Below the pieces are notes generated by a model. It was given only the letters and a program-made list of their open reading frames with translations, was not told where the DNA came from and searched no databases. This document shows, piece by piece, positions 43,281 to 50,939 of a stretch of DNA of 64,000 bases. This DNA comes from Candidatus Tepidifontimicrobium thermophilum (GTDB taxonomy: Bacteria > Sysuimicrobiota > Sysuimicrobiia > Sysuimicrobiales > Sysuimicrobiaceae), in assembly GCA_031296405.1 (NCBI GenBank), contig JAVKKH010000013.1:1-64000 (forward strand). Direction: 5' to 3'. Within the stretch, counting starts at the first letter, position 1. Every line of letters begins with the position of its first letter. A program made the translations under genes and the position numbers.

Positions 43281-45722
43281 ATGAAGGCAAGCGGGACGAA
43301 GGCCGAGCAGGCGGAGGCCGAGCTGGCTGCCCTCCGGGAGTACAAGGCATCTTTGGGGATCCCTGCGGGCAACCAGACCCTGGAGTGCGCGTGGCGGTAC
43401 CACCAGGCCATCCGGCACGCCCACGCGGGCCGGCTGCAGGAGGCCATCGCGGAGTACAAAAAGCTCATCGAGCTGGCGCCGGAGGAGCCCATCCACTATC
43501 TGGATCTCGCGGACCTGTACCAGTCCGGGGGCTTCATGAAGGAAGCTGCGGTAGTCCTCCTGGCGCTGGGTGAGGTGTACGAGAGGCTGGGGCTTTCCCA
43601 GGAGGCAGTCAGCGTCCTGGAGCGCGCCGAAGCCCTGGAAGCGAGGGCGGACGGCCACCCGGCACCGGCCCGTGGGCTGGACGCCCAACCGTCCCCAGCG
43701 ACGGGAGAGCCGGGGCCGGCGCCCGAACCGGCTGAGGAGCAGCACGGGGAAGCCGCTCCGATCGTAGGGGAGGTCCCCCCGAGGCCGGAGGCGGCGCAGG
43801 CGCCCTTCGAGGCTGCCGCCGCACTCGAGCACCTAGCCCAGGGCCAGGCCGAGACCGCCCAACGGAGTTCCGCCGAAGTGCCGGCCCGCGAGACGTTCGA
43901 GCGGCCCGTGCAGCACGAGCCAGGCGCGCCGCCTTCTGCGGCCTCCCTGCCGGTGCCGGACCCGGCGGCTTCAACTCCCCCAGCACCTCCTTCCGGACCC
44001 CGAGCCGCCGCGCGTCCCGGTGCGCCCACCCTGGTCCGGCGGGAAGCCCTGGGCGGCATCCTGGTCCGCATGGGGCTGCTGAACGAAGCGCAGCTGCAGC
44101 AGGCCCTGGAGATCCAGGCCCGCACCGGCGAGCGGCTGGGCCGCATCCTGGTCCGCATGGGGCTGATCGCGGAGGAGGACCTGGCGAAGGCCATCGGGGT
44201 ACAGTGGGGCTACCCGTACGTGAGCCTGAGCAACACCCCCGTGGACCCGGAGGTGGTACGGCTGGTACCCCAGCACATCGCCTCGCGTCACAAGGTGCTG
44301 GCCTTCGGCCGGAACGGGGACCGCCTCCTGGTGGCCCTGGTGGATCCCCTGAACCTGCTGGCCTTGGACGACGTGCGGCTCGTCACCGGGATGGACGTGG
44401 AGGCCCGCATCACCACCGAGGACGAGCTGATGCAGGCGATCAACAAGTACTACCACGTGGGCTCCATCTTCGACCAGGCCGTGGTCACGGAGGAGGAGGC
44501 GGCGGCCGAGGAGGAGGTCAGCATCGACCGACTCCGGGAGATGGTGGACGAGGCCCCGGTGGTGAAGCTGGTCAACGTGATCCTGGACCAGGCCATCCGG
44601 GAGGGGGCTTCGGACATCCACATCGAGCCCCACCGCAACGGGCTGCACGTCCGCTACCGGATCGACGGGGTGCTCCACGACGTCATGTCGCCGCCGAAGA
44701 ACCTCAAGGCGGCCCTGGTGTCCCGCATCAAGATCGTGGCGAACCTGGACATCGCGGAGCGGCGCCGTCCTCAGGACGGCCGGATCCACCTGAAGGTGGA
44801 CGGCCGGGACATCGACCTCCGCGTCTCCACCCTCCCCACCATGTTCGGGGAGAAGGTGGTGATGCGCATCCTCGACCAGTCCAACGCCCTCATCAGCCTG
44901 AACCGGCTCGGCATGGCCAGCGACGTCCAGGCCCAGTGGGAGGAGCTGGCCAGCAAGCCCTACGGGATGATCCTGGTGACCGGACCCACCGGCAGCGGGA
45001 AGACCACGACCCTGTACGCCACGCTGAGCAAGATCAACACCCTCGACAAGAACATCATTACAGTGGAGGACCCCGTCGAGTACCAGCTCCCGCGCATCAA
45101 CCAGGTCCAGGTGAACCCCAAGGCGGGGCTCACCTTCGCCACGGGGCTGCGGAGTATCCTCCGGCAGGACCCGGACGTGATCATGGTGGGCGAGATCCGC
45201 GACCGGGAGACGGCGGAGATCGCGGTGCAGGCGGCCCTCACAGGCCACCTGGTGCTCAGCACCCTGCACACCAACGACGCCCCCAGCGCCTTCACCCGCC
45301 TGGTGGACATGGGCATCGAGCCGTTCCTCATCACGTCGTCGGTGATTGGGGTCCTGGCCCAGCGGCTCGCTCGGACCATCTGCCCGAAGTGCAAGGAGGC
45401 GTACCGACCGCCCCGCGAGGCGGTGCGGCGCCTGTCGGAGGAGCTGGCGGAGGAGAAGGACTTGGTGCTGTACCGGGGTGCCGGCTGCGACTTCTGTCGC
45501 CAGACGGGCTACAAGGGCCGGACCGGGGTCTACGAGCTGCTGGTGGTGAGCGACCGGATCCGGGAGCGGGTGGTCCGGCGCGCCTCCGCCAACGAGATCC
45601 GGGAGGTGGCCCGCTCGGAAGGCTTCCGGACCATGCGGGACGACGGGATCCGTAAGGTGCTGGAAGGGGTCACCACCATCGAGGAGATCCTGCGGGTGGT
45701 GTACGTGACGGAAGGCGCCTGA
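43281..45722 (+). CDS. pilB: type IV pilus assembly ATPase PilB/GspE with N-terminal TPR fusion
   Basis: An 813-residue extension ATPase. The N-terminus (about 25-115) is TPR-like (YHQAIRHAHAGRLQEAIAEY, VLLALGEVYERLGLSQEAVS). A disordered Pro/Ala/Glu linker follows (about 120-255), then an MshEN domain (GGILVRMGLLNEAQLQQALE and a second copy). The GspE ATPase has Walker A GPTGSGKTTTLYATLS, TVEDPVEYQLPRI, DVIMVGEIRDRETAEIAV and the zinc site CPKC...CDFC. MshEN domains bind c-di-GMP in several PilB proteins. ATG at 43281 follows GGGAGAGG; GTG 43257 is possible. It is divergent from the dnaB-like/pilT/pilC set. Confidence 0.93.
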   Translation: MKASGTKAEQAEAELAALREYKASLGIPAGNQTLECAWRYHQAIRHAHAGRLQEAIAEYKKLIELAPEEPIHYLDLADLYQSGGFMKEAAVVLLALGEVYERLGLSQEAVSVLERAEALEARADGHPAPARGLDAQPSPATGEPGPAPEPAEEQHGEAAPIVGEVPPRPEAAQAPFEAAAALEHLAQGQAETAQRSSAEVPARETFERPVQHEPGAPPSAASLPVPDPAASTPPAPPSGPRAAARPGAPTLVRREALGGILVRMGLLNEAQLQQALEIQARTGERLGRILVRMGLIAEEDLAKAIGVQWGYPYVSLSNTPVDPEVVRLVPQHIASRHKVLAFGRNGDRLLVALVDPLNLLALDDVRLVTGMDVEARITTEDELMQAINKYYHVGSIFDQAVVTEEEAAAEEEVSIDRLREMVDEAPVVKLVNVILDQAIREGASDIHIEPHRNGLHVRYRIDGVLHDVMSPPKNLKAALVSRIKIVANLDIAERRRPQDGRIHLKVDGRDIDLRVSTLPTMFGEKVVMRILDQSNALISLNRLGMASDVQAQWEELASKPYGMILVTGPTGSGKTTTLYATLSKINTLDKNIITVEDPVEYQLPRINQVQVNPKAGLTFATGLRSILRQDPDVIMVGEIRDRETAEIAVQAALTGHLVLSTLHTNDAPSAFTRLVDMGIEPFLITSSVIGVLAQRLARTICPKCKEAYRPPREAVRRLSEELAEEKDLVLYRGAGCDFCRQTGYKGRTGVYELLVVSDRIRERVVRRASANEIREVARSEGFRTMRDDGIRKVLEGVTTIEEILRVVYVTEGA

Positions 45723-45783
45723 CCCCGGGCGTCTGACGGAGCCGACCCGGCCGCGACTCCTTCAGGGTCTCGGGAGGTTCGAG

Positions 45784-46836
45784 GTGCAGGCGGCGGTCCT
45801 CGTGCAGTTCAGCGTCCCCCTGGAAGTGCGGGAGGTCGCGGAGCCCGCGTGCGGGCCCGCAGACGCGGTGGTGCGGGTGGAGGCGTGCGGGGTGTGCCGT
45901 AGCGACTGGCACGTGTGGCGCGGAGACTGGGGCTGGGTGGGGGTGCGGCCGAAGCTGCCCCTGGTGCTCGGGCACGAGTTCGCGGGGGTGGTGGAGGCGG
46001 TGGGGGACGCGGTGGAGGGTTTCCGCCCCGGCGACCGGGTGACTGTGCCCTTCCGGATCGCGTGCGGACGGTGCGAGCTGTGCCGTAGGGGCCGGTCCAA
46101 CCTCTGCCCCCGGCGCGGGGTGCTGGGGGTGGACTTGGACGGTGCCTTCGCACGGCGGGTTCGGGTCCCCGAGGCGGAAGCTAACCTCGTACGGCTGCCG
46201 GAACCGGTGGACTTCGTGTCCGCGGCGAGCCTGGGGTGTCGGTACACCACCGCGTACCACGCGGTGGCCAACCGCGCCGCGGTCCGTCCGGGCGAGTGGG
46301 TGGCGGTGTTCGGAGCCGGAGGGGTGGGGCTGTCGGCGGTGCAGATCGCTTCCGCCCTGGGGGCGCAGGTGGTGGCCGTGGACGTCCGGGAAGCGAACCT
46401 CCAGAGGGCCGCGCGGGAAGGTGCGGTGGTCTGCGTGGATGCTTCCGCCGAGGACCCCGTCCGACGTATCCGCGACCTGGCCGACGGGGAGGGGGCGCAC
46501 GTGGCGGTGGAGGCCGTGGGCCTGGCGCAGACGATCCAGCAGGCGGTGCGCTGCGTCCGACGCGGCGGCCGGGTGGTTCAGGTGGGGCTGACCGGCCGGG
46601 AGGACCAGGGCTCCGTGCCCATCCCCGTGGACCGGGCGGTGCTCCTGGAGCTCAGCTTGCTGGGCAGCGCGGGCTGTCCGGGATGGGCCTTCCGGGGCCT
46701 GCTGGCCCTGGTGGCCTCGGGCCGGCTGTCGCCTGCTAGGCTGGTGGCGCGCACCATACGCCTGGACGAGGTTAACGACGTCCTGGAGGCCATGAACCGG
46801 TTCGAGACCTCCGGCTTTCACGTGGTCACCTGGTAA
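45784..46836 (+). CDS. zinc-dependent alcohol dehydrogenase (MDR family)
   Basis: A 350-residue medium-chain dehydrogenase. Catalytic Zn ligands lie in GVCRSDWH and GHEFAG. The structural zinc cysteines are in CGRCELCRRGRSNLC. The nucleotide motif is GAGGVGLSAVQIA. The spacing resembles the AdhT/AdhA class of NAD-dependent alcohol dehydrogenases. GTG at 45784 follows GGGAGG. It precedes nagA by eight bases and may be cotranscribed; the substrate is unknown. Confidence 0.88.
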   Translation: MQAAVLVQFSVPLEVREVAEPACGPADAVVRVEACGVCRSDWHVWRGDWGWVGVRPKLPLVLGHEFAGVVEAVGDAVEGFRPGDRVTVPFRIACGRCELCRRGRSNLCPRRGVLGVDLDGAFARRVRVPEAEANLVRLPEPVDFVSAASLGCRYTTAYHAVANRAAVRPGEWVAVFGAGGVGLSAVQIASALGAQVVAVDVREANLQRAAREGAVVCVDASAEDPVRRIRDLADGEGAHVAVEAVGLAQTIQQAVRCVRRGGRVVQVGLTGREDQGSVPIPVDRAVLLELSLLGSAGCPGWAFRGLLALVASGRLSPARLVARTIRLDEVNDVLEAMNRFETSGFHVVTW

Positions 46837-46844
46837 CAGACGCC

Positions 46845-47984
46845 GTGATCAGCCGCCTCGTTCTCGCGGCGGGCGTGGTGGTGGCCCCGGACCGGGACCT
46901 AGTACCGGGCTACGTGGTGGTGGAGGACGGGCTCATCGCAGAGGTCAGGGAGGGCACACCACGCCGTGCCGACCGGGAGTTCCCGCACGGGGTGTTGGTC
47001 CCTGGCTTTGTGGACCTGCAGGTGAACGGGGCCGCCGGCGCGGACTTCCTTTCCTGCACCCCCGAACAGTTCGCCGCGGCACGGCGGTACCTGGCGTCCA
47101 CGGGCACTACCAGCTTCCTGCCCACGTTGATCACCGCGCCCCCGGAGGTTGTCCGGGCAGCCGCGCAGGTGGTGGCCGTGGGCGCGGGAGGCGGTGCCCA
47201 GCCGGTGGGGCTGCACCTGGAGGGACCGGCCATCAGCCCGAAGCGGGCCGGGGCGCACGATCCGCGGTGGATCGTGCCTCCGGGCGATCCGAGCGTCAGG
47301 CGGCTGGTGGCTGACCTCGGCGGTCTTGTGCGCGCCGTCACCGTGGCTCCGGAACAGCCGGGCGGGCTGGAGCTGGTGCGGTGGCTTGCGGGCGCGGGGG
47401 TCGTCGCCTCGGTGGGCCACTCGGACGCCACCTACCAGCAGGCCCGGGAGGCCTTCGAGGCCGGTGCCGGCATGGTCACCCACCTCTTCAACGCCATGCG
47501 GGGGTTGCACCACCGGGAACCGGGAGTCGTAGGTGCCGCGCTGGAGGACGGCGCCTGGGTGTGCGGGTTGGTGGCAGACGGGGTGCACGTGCACCCGGCG
47601 GCCTTCCGCCTGGCCTACCGGCTGCTGGGATCGGAACGGATGGCGCTCGTGACCGACGCCATGGCCGCTGCGGGGGCTGCGCCGGGTCGGTACCGCCTGG
47701 GCGGAGCCCTGGCGACGGTCCTGCCCGGTGAGGCTCCACGTTTGGCGGACGGGACCCTTGCGGGCACCGTCCTGCGGATGGACGAAGCGGTAGACAACGC
47801 GACCCGGTGGGGCGTGCCCCTGCGGGACGCCGTCCGCATGGCCACCACCACTCCCGCGCGGGTCCTACGCCTCGAGGATCGCGGGCTGCTGCGACCGGGG
47901 CTGCGCGCGGACCTTTGCGTGCTGGTGGAGGGTCGGGCAGCCCTCACGGTCGTGGCGGGGGAGGTGGTGTGGGACTCGTTTTGA
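46845..47984 (+). CDS. nagA: N-acetylglucosamine-6-phosphate deacetylase
   Basis: A 379-residue NagA that deacetylates GlcNAc-6-P from recycled or imported amino sugar to GlcN-6-P, the effector of the glmS ribozyme. Motifs: GFVDLQVNGAAGADF, HLEGPAISPKRAGAHD with metal-binding Glu, VGHSDATY, THLFNAMRGLHHREPG and LVTDAMAAAG with catalytic Asp. The first metal site is the QxN form as in E. coli. GTG at 46845 has no strong ribosome site, so coupling to the upstream dehydrogenase is likely. No nagB is nearby. Confidence 0.93.
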   Translation: MISRLVLAAGVVVAPDRDLVPGYVVVEDGLIAEVREGTPRRADREFPHGVLVPGFVDLQVNGAAGADFLSCTPEQFAAARRYLASTGTTSFLPTLITAPPEVVRAAAQVVAVGAGGGAQPVGLHLEGPAISPKRAGAHDPRWIVPPGDPSVRRLVADLGGLVRAVTVAPEQPGGLELVRWLAGAGVVASVGHSDATYQQAREAFEAGAGMVTHLFNAMRGLHHREPGVVGAALEDGAWVCGLVADGVHVHPAAFRLAYRLLGSERMALVTDAMAAAGAAPGRYRLGGALATVLPGEAPRLADGTLAGTVLRMDEAVDNATRWGVPLRDAVRMATTTPARVLRLEDRGLLRPGLRADLCVLVEGRAALTVVAGEVVWDSF

Positions 47985-48027
47985 ACCGCGGCACGGAACT
48001 TGCTTGAGGTTGCCGCGGAGGTGCGAG

Positions 48028-48831
48028 GTGGCCGAGACCCGAGTCGTGGTGGTGGGGGTGGAGGCATCCGGCTTGGTGGTGGCCAGCTGTCTCGCGGGGC
48101 CCAGCCGTCCCGTGCTGGCGGTGGAGCCTGACCGCGCCCGGCTTGCGGCGCTACGCCAGGGGCGCCTGCCGTTCTTCGAACCCGGGTTGGAGCCCTTGTT
48201 CCGCGAAGCCCTGGGCTGCGGGTGGCTAGAGCTGGTGGCGGATCCGCCTCTAGAGGCGGCGCTGTGGTGCGTGGCCACGGACCCGCGGCGGCAGCCGTGG
48301 GCGGACAGCCTCGTGGCTAGACTGGCGCCGGGCAGCGTGCTGGCCTTGCAGGCCCCCGTACCCGTGGGGACTGCCCAGTGGCTGCAGGACCGGCTGCGGG
48401 AGCGTCGGGGCGAAGGCTTTCCTGCAGGCGTGGTCTCCAACCCCCTGCTGCTCCGCCGGGGCCAGGCGGTGCGGGACTTCCTGCGGCCCCGGTGGGTGCT
48501 GTTGGGCGGAGACCAGCGCTGGGCCGTGGACGCGGTGGCGGAGCTCTACCGCGGTACGGGGGCGTTGCTGGTGCGGACCGACCACCGCACCGCGGAGGCC
48601 GCGGCCCAGATGGCGGACGCGCTGCCCGGCGTTTTCGCTTCCCTGCTGGAAGCTGCTCGGGAGCGCGCGGAGGCCTGGGGGGCGGACTTCGAGCTGTTGA
48701 GTCGGTTGGTGCTCTCGGAGGCCGTCGAGGGAGCGTTCCGCCGGTACGTGCACGGCCTCGGGCACGGGCCGGCCAGGGCCCGGGACCGTGCCCTGACCCG
48801 TGACGGGCAGGTGGCGTCTGGAACGCGCTGA
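48028..48831 (+). CDS. truncated, degenerate UDP-glucose/GDP-mannose dehydrogenase homologue
   Basis: A 267-residue relative of UDP-sugar dehydrogenases; intact ones are about 430 residues. Recognisable are RLAALRQGRLPFFEPGLEPL, CVATDP, ELYRGTGALLVRTDHRTAEA and an LLEAARERAEAWGADFELLS helix that matches the central dimerisation domain. The catalytic Cys and the whole C-terminal UDP-binding domain are missing, and the nucleotide loop reads VGVEASG instead of GxGYVG. GTG at 48028 has GGAGG upstream. It is either a pseudogene or a repurposed protein. The antisense c-di-GMP riboswitch unit at 48957-49152 points into it. Confidence 0.65.
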   Translation: MAETRVVVVGVEASGLVVASCLAGPSRPVLAVEPDRARLAALRQGRLPFFEPGLEPLFREALGCGWLELVADPPLEAALWCVATDPRRQPWADSLVARLAPGSVLALQAPVPVGTAQWLQDRLRERRGEGFPAGVVSNPLLLRRGQAVRDFLRPRWVLLGGDQRWAVDAVAELYRGTGALLVRTDHRTAEAAAQMADALPGVFASLLEAARERAEAWGADFELLSRLVLSEAVEGAFRRYVHGLGHGPARARDRALTRDGQVASGTR

Positions 48832-48880
48832 CCCGCGAGGAGAGTCCGCGTTGTAGGCTCGGACGATACCGACGGACACA

Positions 48881-48949
48881 CACCGGGTGGAAGCGCGCCG
48901 CGCGGACCTCGGGGGGTAGGGTCCGCACGCGCGCGCTTCCTGCCCGGTG
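48881..48949. repeat. long imperfect inverted repeat (about 28-bp arms)
   Basis: The left arm runs from CACCGGGTGGAAGCGCGC to CGGACC (48881-48908) and the right arm from GGTCCGC to GCTTCCTGCCCGGTG (48920-48949), with an 11-base loop. Pairing is nearly complete, with two clusters of mismatch. It lies 50 bp after the dehydrogenase-like gene and beside the minus-strand terminator. It could terminate plus-strand transcripts or be a remnant of a repeat element. Confidence 0.75.
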
Positions 48950-48956
48950 CCCTCTG

Positions 48957-48998
48957 CAGAACAAACAGAAGGCCCGTGCGCACCGCGCGAACGGGCCC
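48957..48998 (-). terminator. intrinsic terminator behind the c-di-GMP riboswitch
   Basis: On the minus strand GGGCCCGT pairs with ACGGGCC around an inner GCGC-GGT-GCGC stem. The tail is TTCTGTTTGTT. It begins 12 bases after the riboswitch P1 stem, the usual place for an expression-platform terminator. Confidence 0.75.
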
Positions 48999-49009
48999 AA
49001 AAACGAAAC

Positions 49010-49101
49010 CACCGTTTTCGGCAACCCGGCCGACCTGCTCCTCGCAGGCCCCGTTGGCTTTGCGTCCCCGCGTTACCGCGGGTTTGCCCTTTCGAACGGT
49101 G
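49010..49101 (-). ncRNA. c-di-GMP-I (GEMM-I) riboswitch aptamer
   Basis: Read on the minus strand, P1 is CACCGTT/AACGGTG. The conserved GGGCAAACC is followed by a P2 hairpin CCGCG-GTAA-CGCGG with a GNRA tetraloop, then GGGACGCAAAGCC and the P3 helix ending GGGTTGCCG. These match the c-di-GMP-I aptamer, including the J1/2 and J2/3 bases around the ligand pocket. It has its own promoter and a terminator, but no recognisable gene lies downstream on the minus strand. Confidence 0.9.
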
Positions 49102-49123
49102 CGCGGTTCAGTTTTGTACCGGC

Positions 49124-49152
49124 ACAATAGCGCCGGCCAACCGGGCTGTCAA
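49124..49152 (-). promoter_or_regulatory. sigma70-type promoter of the riboswitch RNA
   Basis: On the minus strand TTGACA (49147-49152), a 17-bp spacer and TATTGT (49124-49129). It is one of the best promoter matches in the window. The start of transcription would fall near 49117, just before the aptamer. Confidence 0.8.
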
Positions 49153-49239
49153 TCCCCCGACCGGGCGAAATTCCACAAAGGACTGCGTTGCATCCGCGGG
49201 ACGGTCCGTCTAGTCTGGAGGCGCCGCAGGAGGTGGGCG

Positions 49240-50880
49240 TTGGCGCGCTGGGCGGAGTTCGCGGCCACCCTGGACGCGGTGTCCCGTACGCCGTCGAAAC
49301 GCGAGAAGGTCACCCTGCTGGCGGCCTACCTGCGCCGGCTCCCGGAAGAGGCGTTGCGGGTCGCGTGCACGTACCTGACCGGTCGCGTGCTGCCACCCGG
49401 AGATCCCGACAAACTGCAGATCGGCTGGTCCACCATCGTGGAGGTGCTGAAGGAGCTGTCCGGGGCTACCGACCGGGAGGTCTCGGAGCTGTACCTGCGG
49501 TGGGGGGACCTGGGAGACGTGGCCGCGGAGCTGGTGGCCCGGCGCCGCGCGGTACCCCTCTTCCGCGAGCCCCTGACCCTTGAGGGGGCCCACGCGCAGC
49601 TGCGGCGCGCGGCGGCCGCGCGCGGGAAGGGAGCCGCAGAGTTCCGGGCCGCGGTCCTGCGGGCGCTGCTGGAGCAAGCGCAGCCTATGGAGGCCAAGTT
49701 CCTGGTCCGGGTGCTCACCGGTGACCTGCGGATCGGGCTCAAGGAAGGGTTGCTGCAGGAGGCGGTGGCCGAGGCCTTCGGCGCTCGGCCGGGAGCGGTA
49801 CGCCGCGCGGACCTGCTGTCCTCCGACCTGGGAGAGGTGGCGTGTCAGGCACGGCGGGGCGAGCTGGCGGCCGCCTCCCTCCGTTACTTCCGCCCGTTCC
49901 GCTTCATGCTGGCTGGCACCCTCGCGGACCCCGCGGAGCCCTTCCACGACGGCCCACAGGAGGTGCTGGCGGAGGACAAGTACGACGGGGTACGCGTGCA
50001 GGTGCACCGCCTGGGCGACCGGGTGACTCTGTACTCGCGCACCCTGGACGACGTGACGGACAGCTTCCCAGAGCTCCGACAGCCCCTGCTGCAACTGGGT
50101 CCCGCGTACATCGCGGACGGCGAGCTGGTGGCGTGGGCCGGGCAGCGGCCGGCGCCCTTCCAACGGTTGCAGCAGCGCCTGCGCCGGCTGGATCCTTTCC
50201 AGGTGGCGGAGCAGGTCCCCGTGGCCCTCTTCCTCTTCGACGTGCTGAAGCTCGGGGAGCAGGATCTGATGGATTTGCCCCTGGCCGAACGCCGCCAGCG
50301 CCTCCAGGCCATGGAGTTCTCCGGACCGGTCCGCCTGGCGAGCGCCCGACCGGTGCGGGACGTGGCCTCCTTACGGGAGGCCTTCCGCGACGCCCGGGAA
50401 CGTGGCAACGAGGGCCTGGTGGTGAAACGCCTGGACGCACCCTACCGGCCGGGGCGGCGGGGCGGGCTGTGGCTGAAGTGGAAGGAGCCGCTGGCAACCC
50501 TGGACGTGGTCGTGGTGGGTGCGGAGTACGGCCACGGCAAACGGGCGGGGTGGCTCAGCGATTACACCTTCGCCGTCTGGGACGGCGACCGCCTGCGGGT
50601 GGTGGGCAAGGCGTACTCAGGCCTGCAGGACGCGGAAATAGCGGAGCTCACGCAGTTCTTCCTCCACCACACGGTGCGGGACTTCGGGCATTTCAAGGCG
50701 GTGGAGCCGAAGGTGGTGCTGGAGGTGGCGTTCGACGCCGTGACCCGTAGCGACCGGCACGACTCCGGCTACGCGCTGCGCTTTCCCCGCATCGTCCGGG
50801 TGCGCGCCGACAAAACGCCCCGGGAGGCCAGCACCCTGGAAGAGGTGGAAGCCCTGTACCGCCAACAGCGGGAGGGCTAG
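49240..50880 (+). CDS. lig: ATP-dependent DNA ligase (archaeal LigA-type)
   Basis: A 546-residue ATP-dependent DNA ligase with the three-domain archaeal layout: an N-terminal DNA-binding domain (about 1-220, with TGRVLPPGDPDKLQIGWSTI and VRVLTGDLRIGLKEGL), an adenylation domain and an OB domain. The nucleotidyl lysine is Lys247 in EDKYDGVRVQ. Motif III is FLFDVLKLG, motif IV NEGLVVKRLD and motif V WLKWK. TTG at 49240 is fixed by AGGAGG at 49228-49233. Most bacteria use an NAD-dependent ligase for replication, so this is probably an extra repair ligase, plausibly of archaeal origin. Confidence 0.93.
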   Translation: MARWAEFAATLDAVSRTPSKREKVTLLAAYLRRLPEEALRVACTYLTGRVLPPGDPDKLQIGWSTIVEVLKELSGATDREVSELYLRWGDLGDVAAELVARRRAVPLFREPLTLEGAHAQLRRAAAARGKGAAEFRAAVLRALLEQAQPMEAKFLVRVLTGDLRIGLKEGLLQEAVAEAFGARPGAVRRADLLSSDLGEVACQARRGELAAASLRYFRPFRFMLAGTLADPAEPFHDGPQEVLAEDKYDGVRVQVHRLGDRVTLYSRTLDDVTDSFPELRQPLLQLGPAYIADGELVAWAGQRPAPFQRLQQRLRRLDPFQVAEQVPVALFLFDVLKLGEQDLMDLPLAERRQRLQAMEFSGPVRLASARPVRDVASLREAFRDARERGNEGLVVKRLDAPYRPGRRGGLWLKWKEPLATLDVVVVGAEYGHGKRAGWLSDYTFAVWDGDRLRVVGKAYSGLQDAEIAELTQFFLHHTVRDFGHFKAVEPKVVLEVAFDAVTRSDRHDSGYALRFPRIVRVRADKTPREASTLEEVEALYRQQREG

Positions 50881-50939
50881 GGCCGTCGGTGTCTTTCCCG
50901 GCAGCGCACGGGTAGGGTACCGTAGGGGTGGAGGTCCTG

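Noticed and set aside
48250-48879. minus-strand frame downstream of the c-di-GMP riboswitch as its target gene
   Set aside because: The frame has shadow-type composition and no domain, while the plus strand encodes recognisable dehydrogenase sequence. I therefore call the riboswitch orphan.
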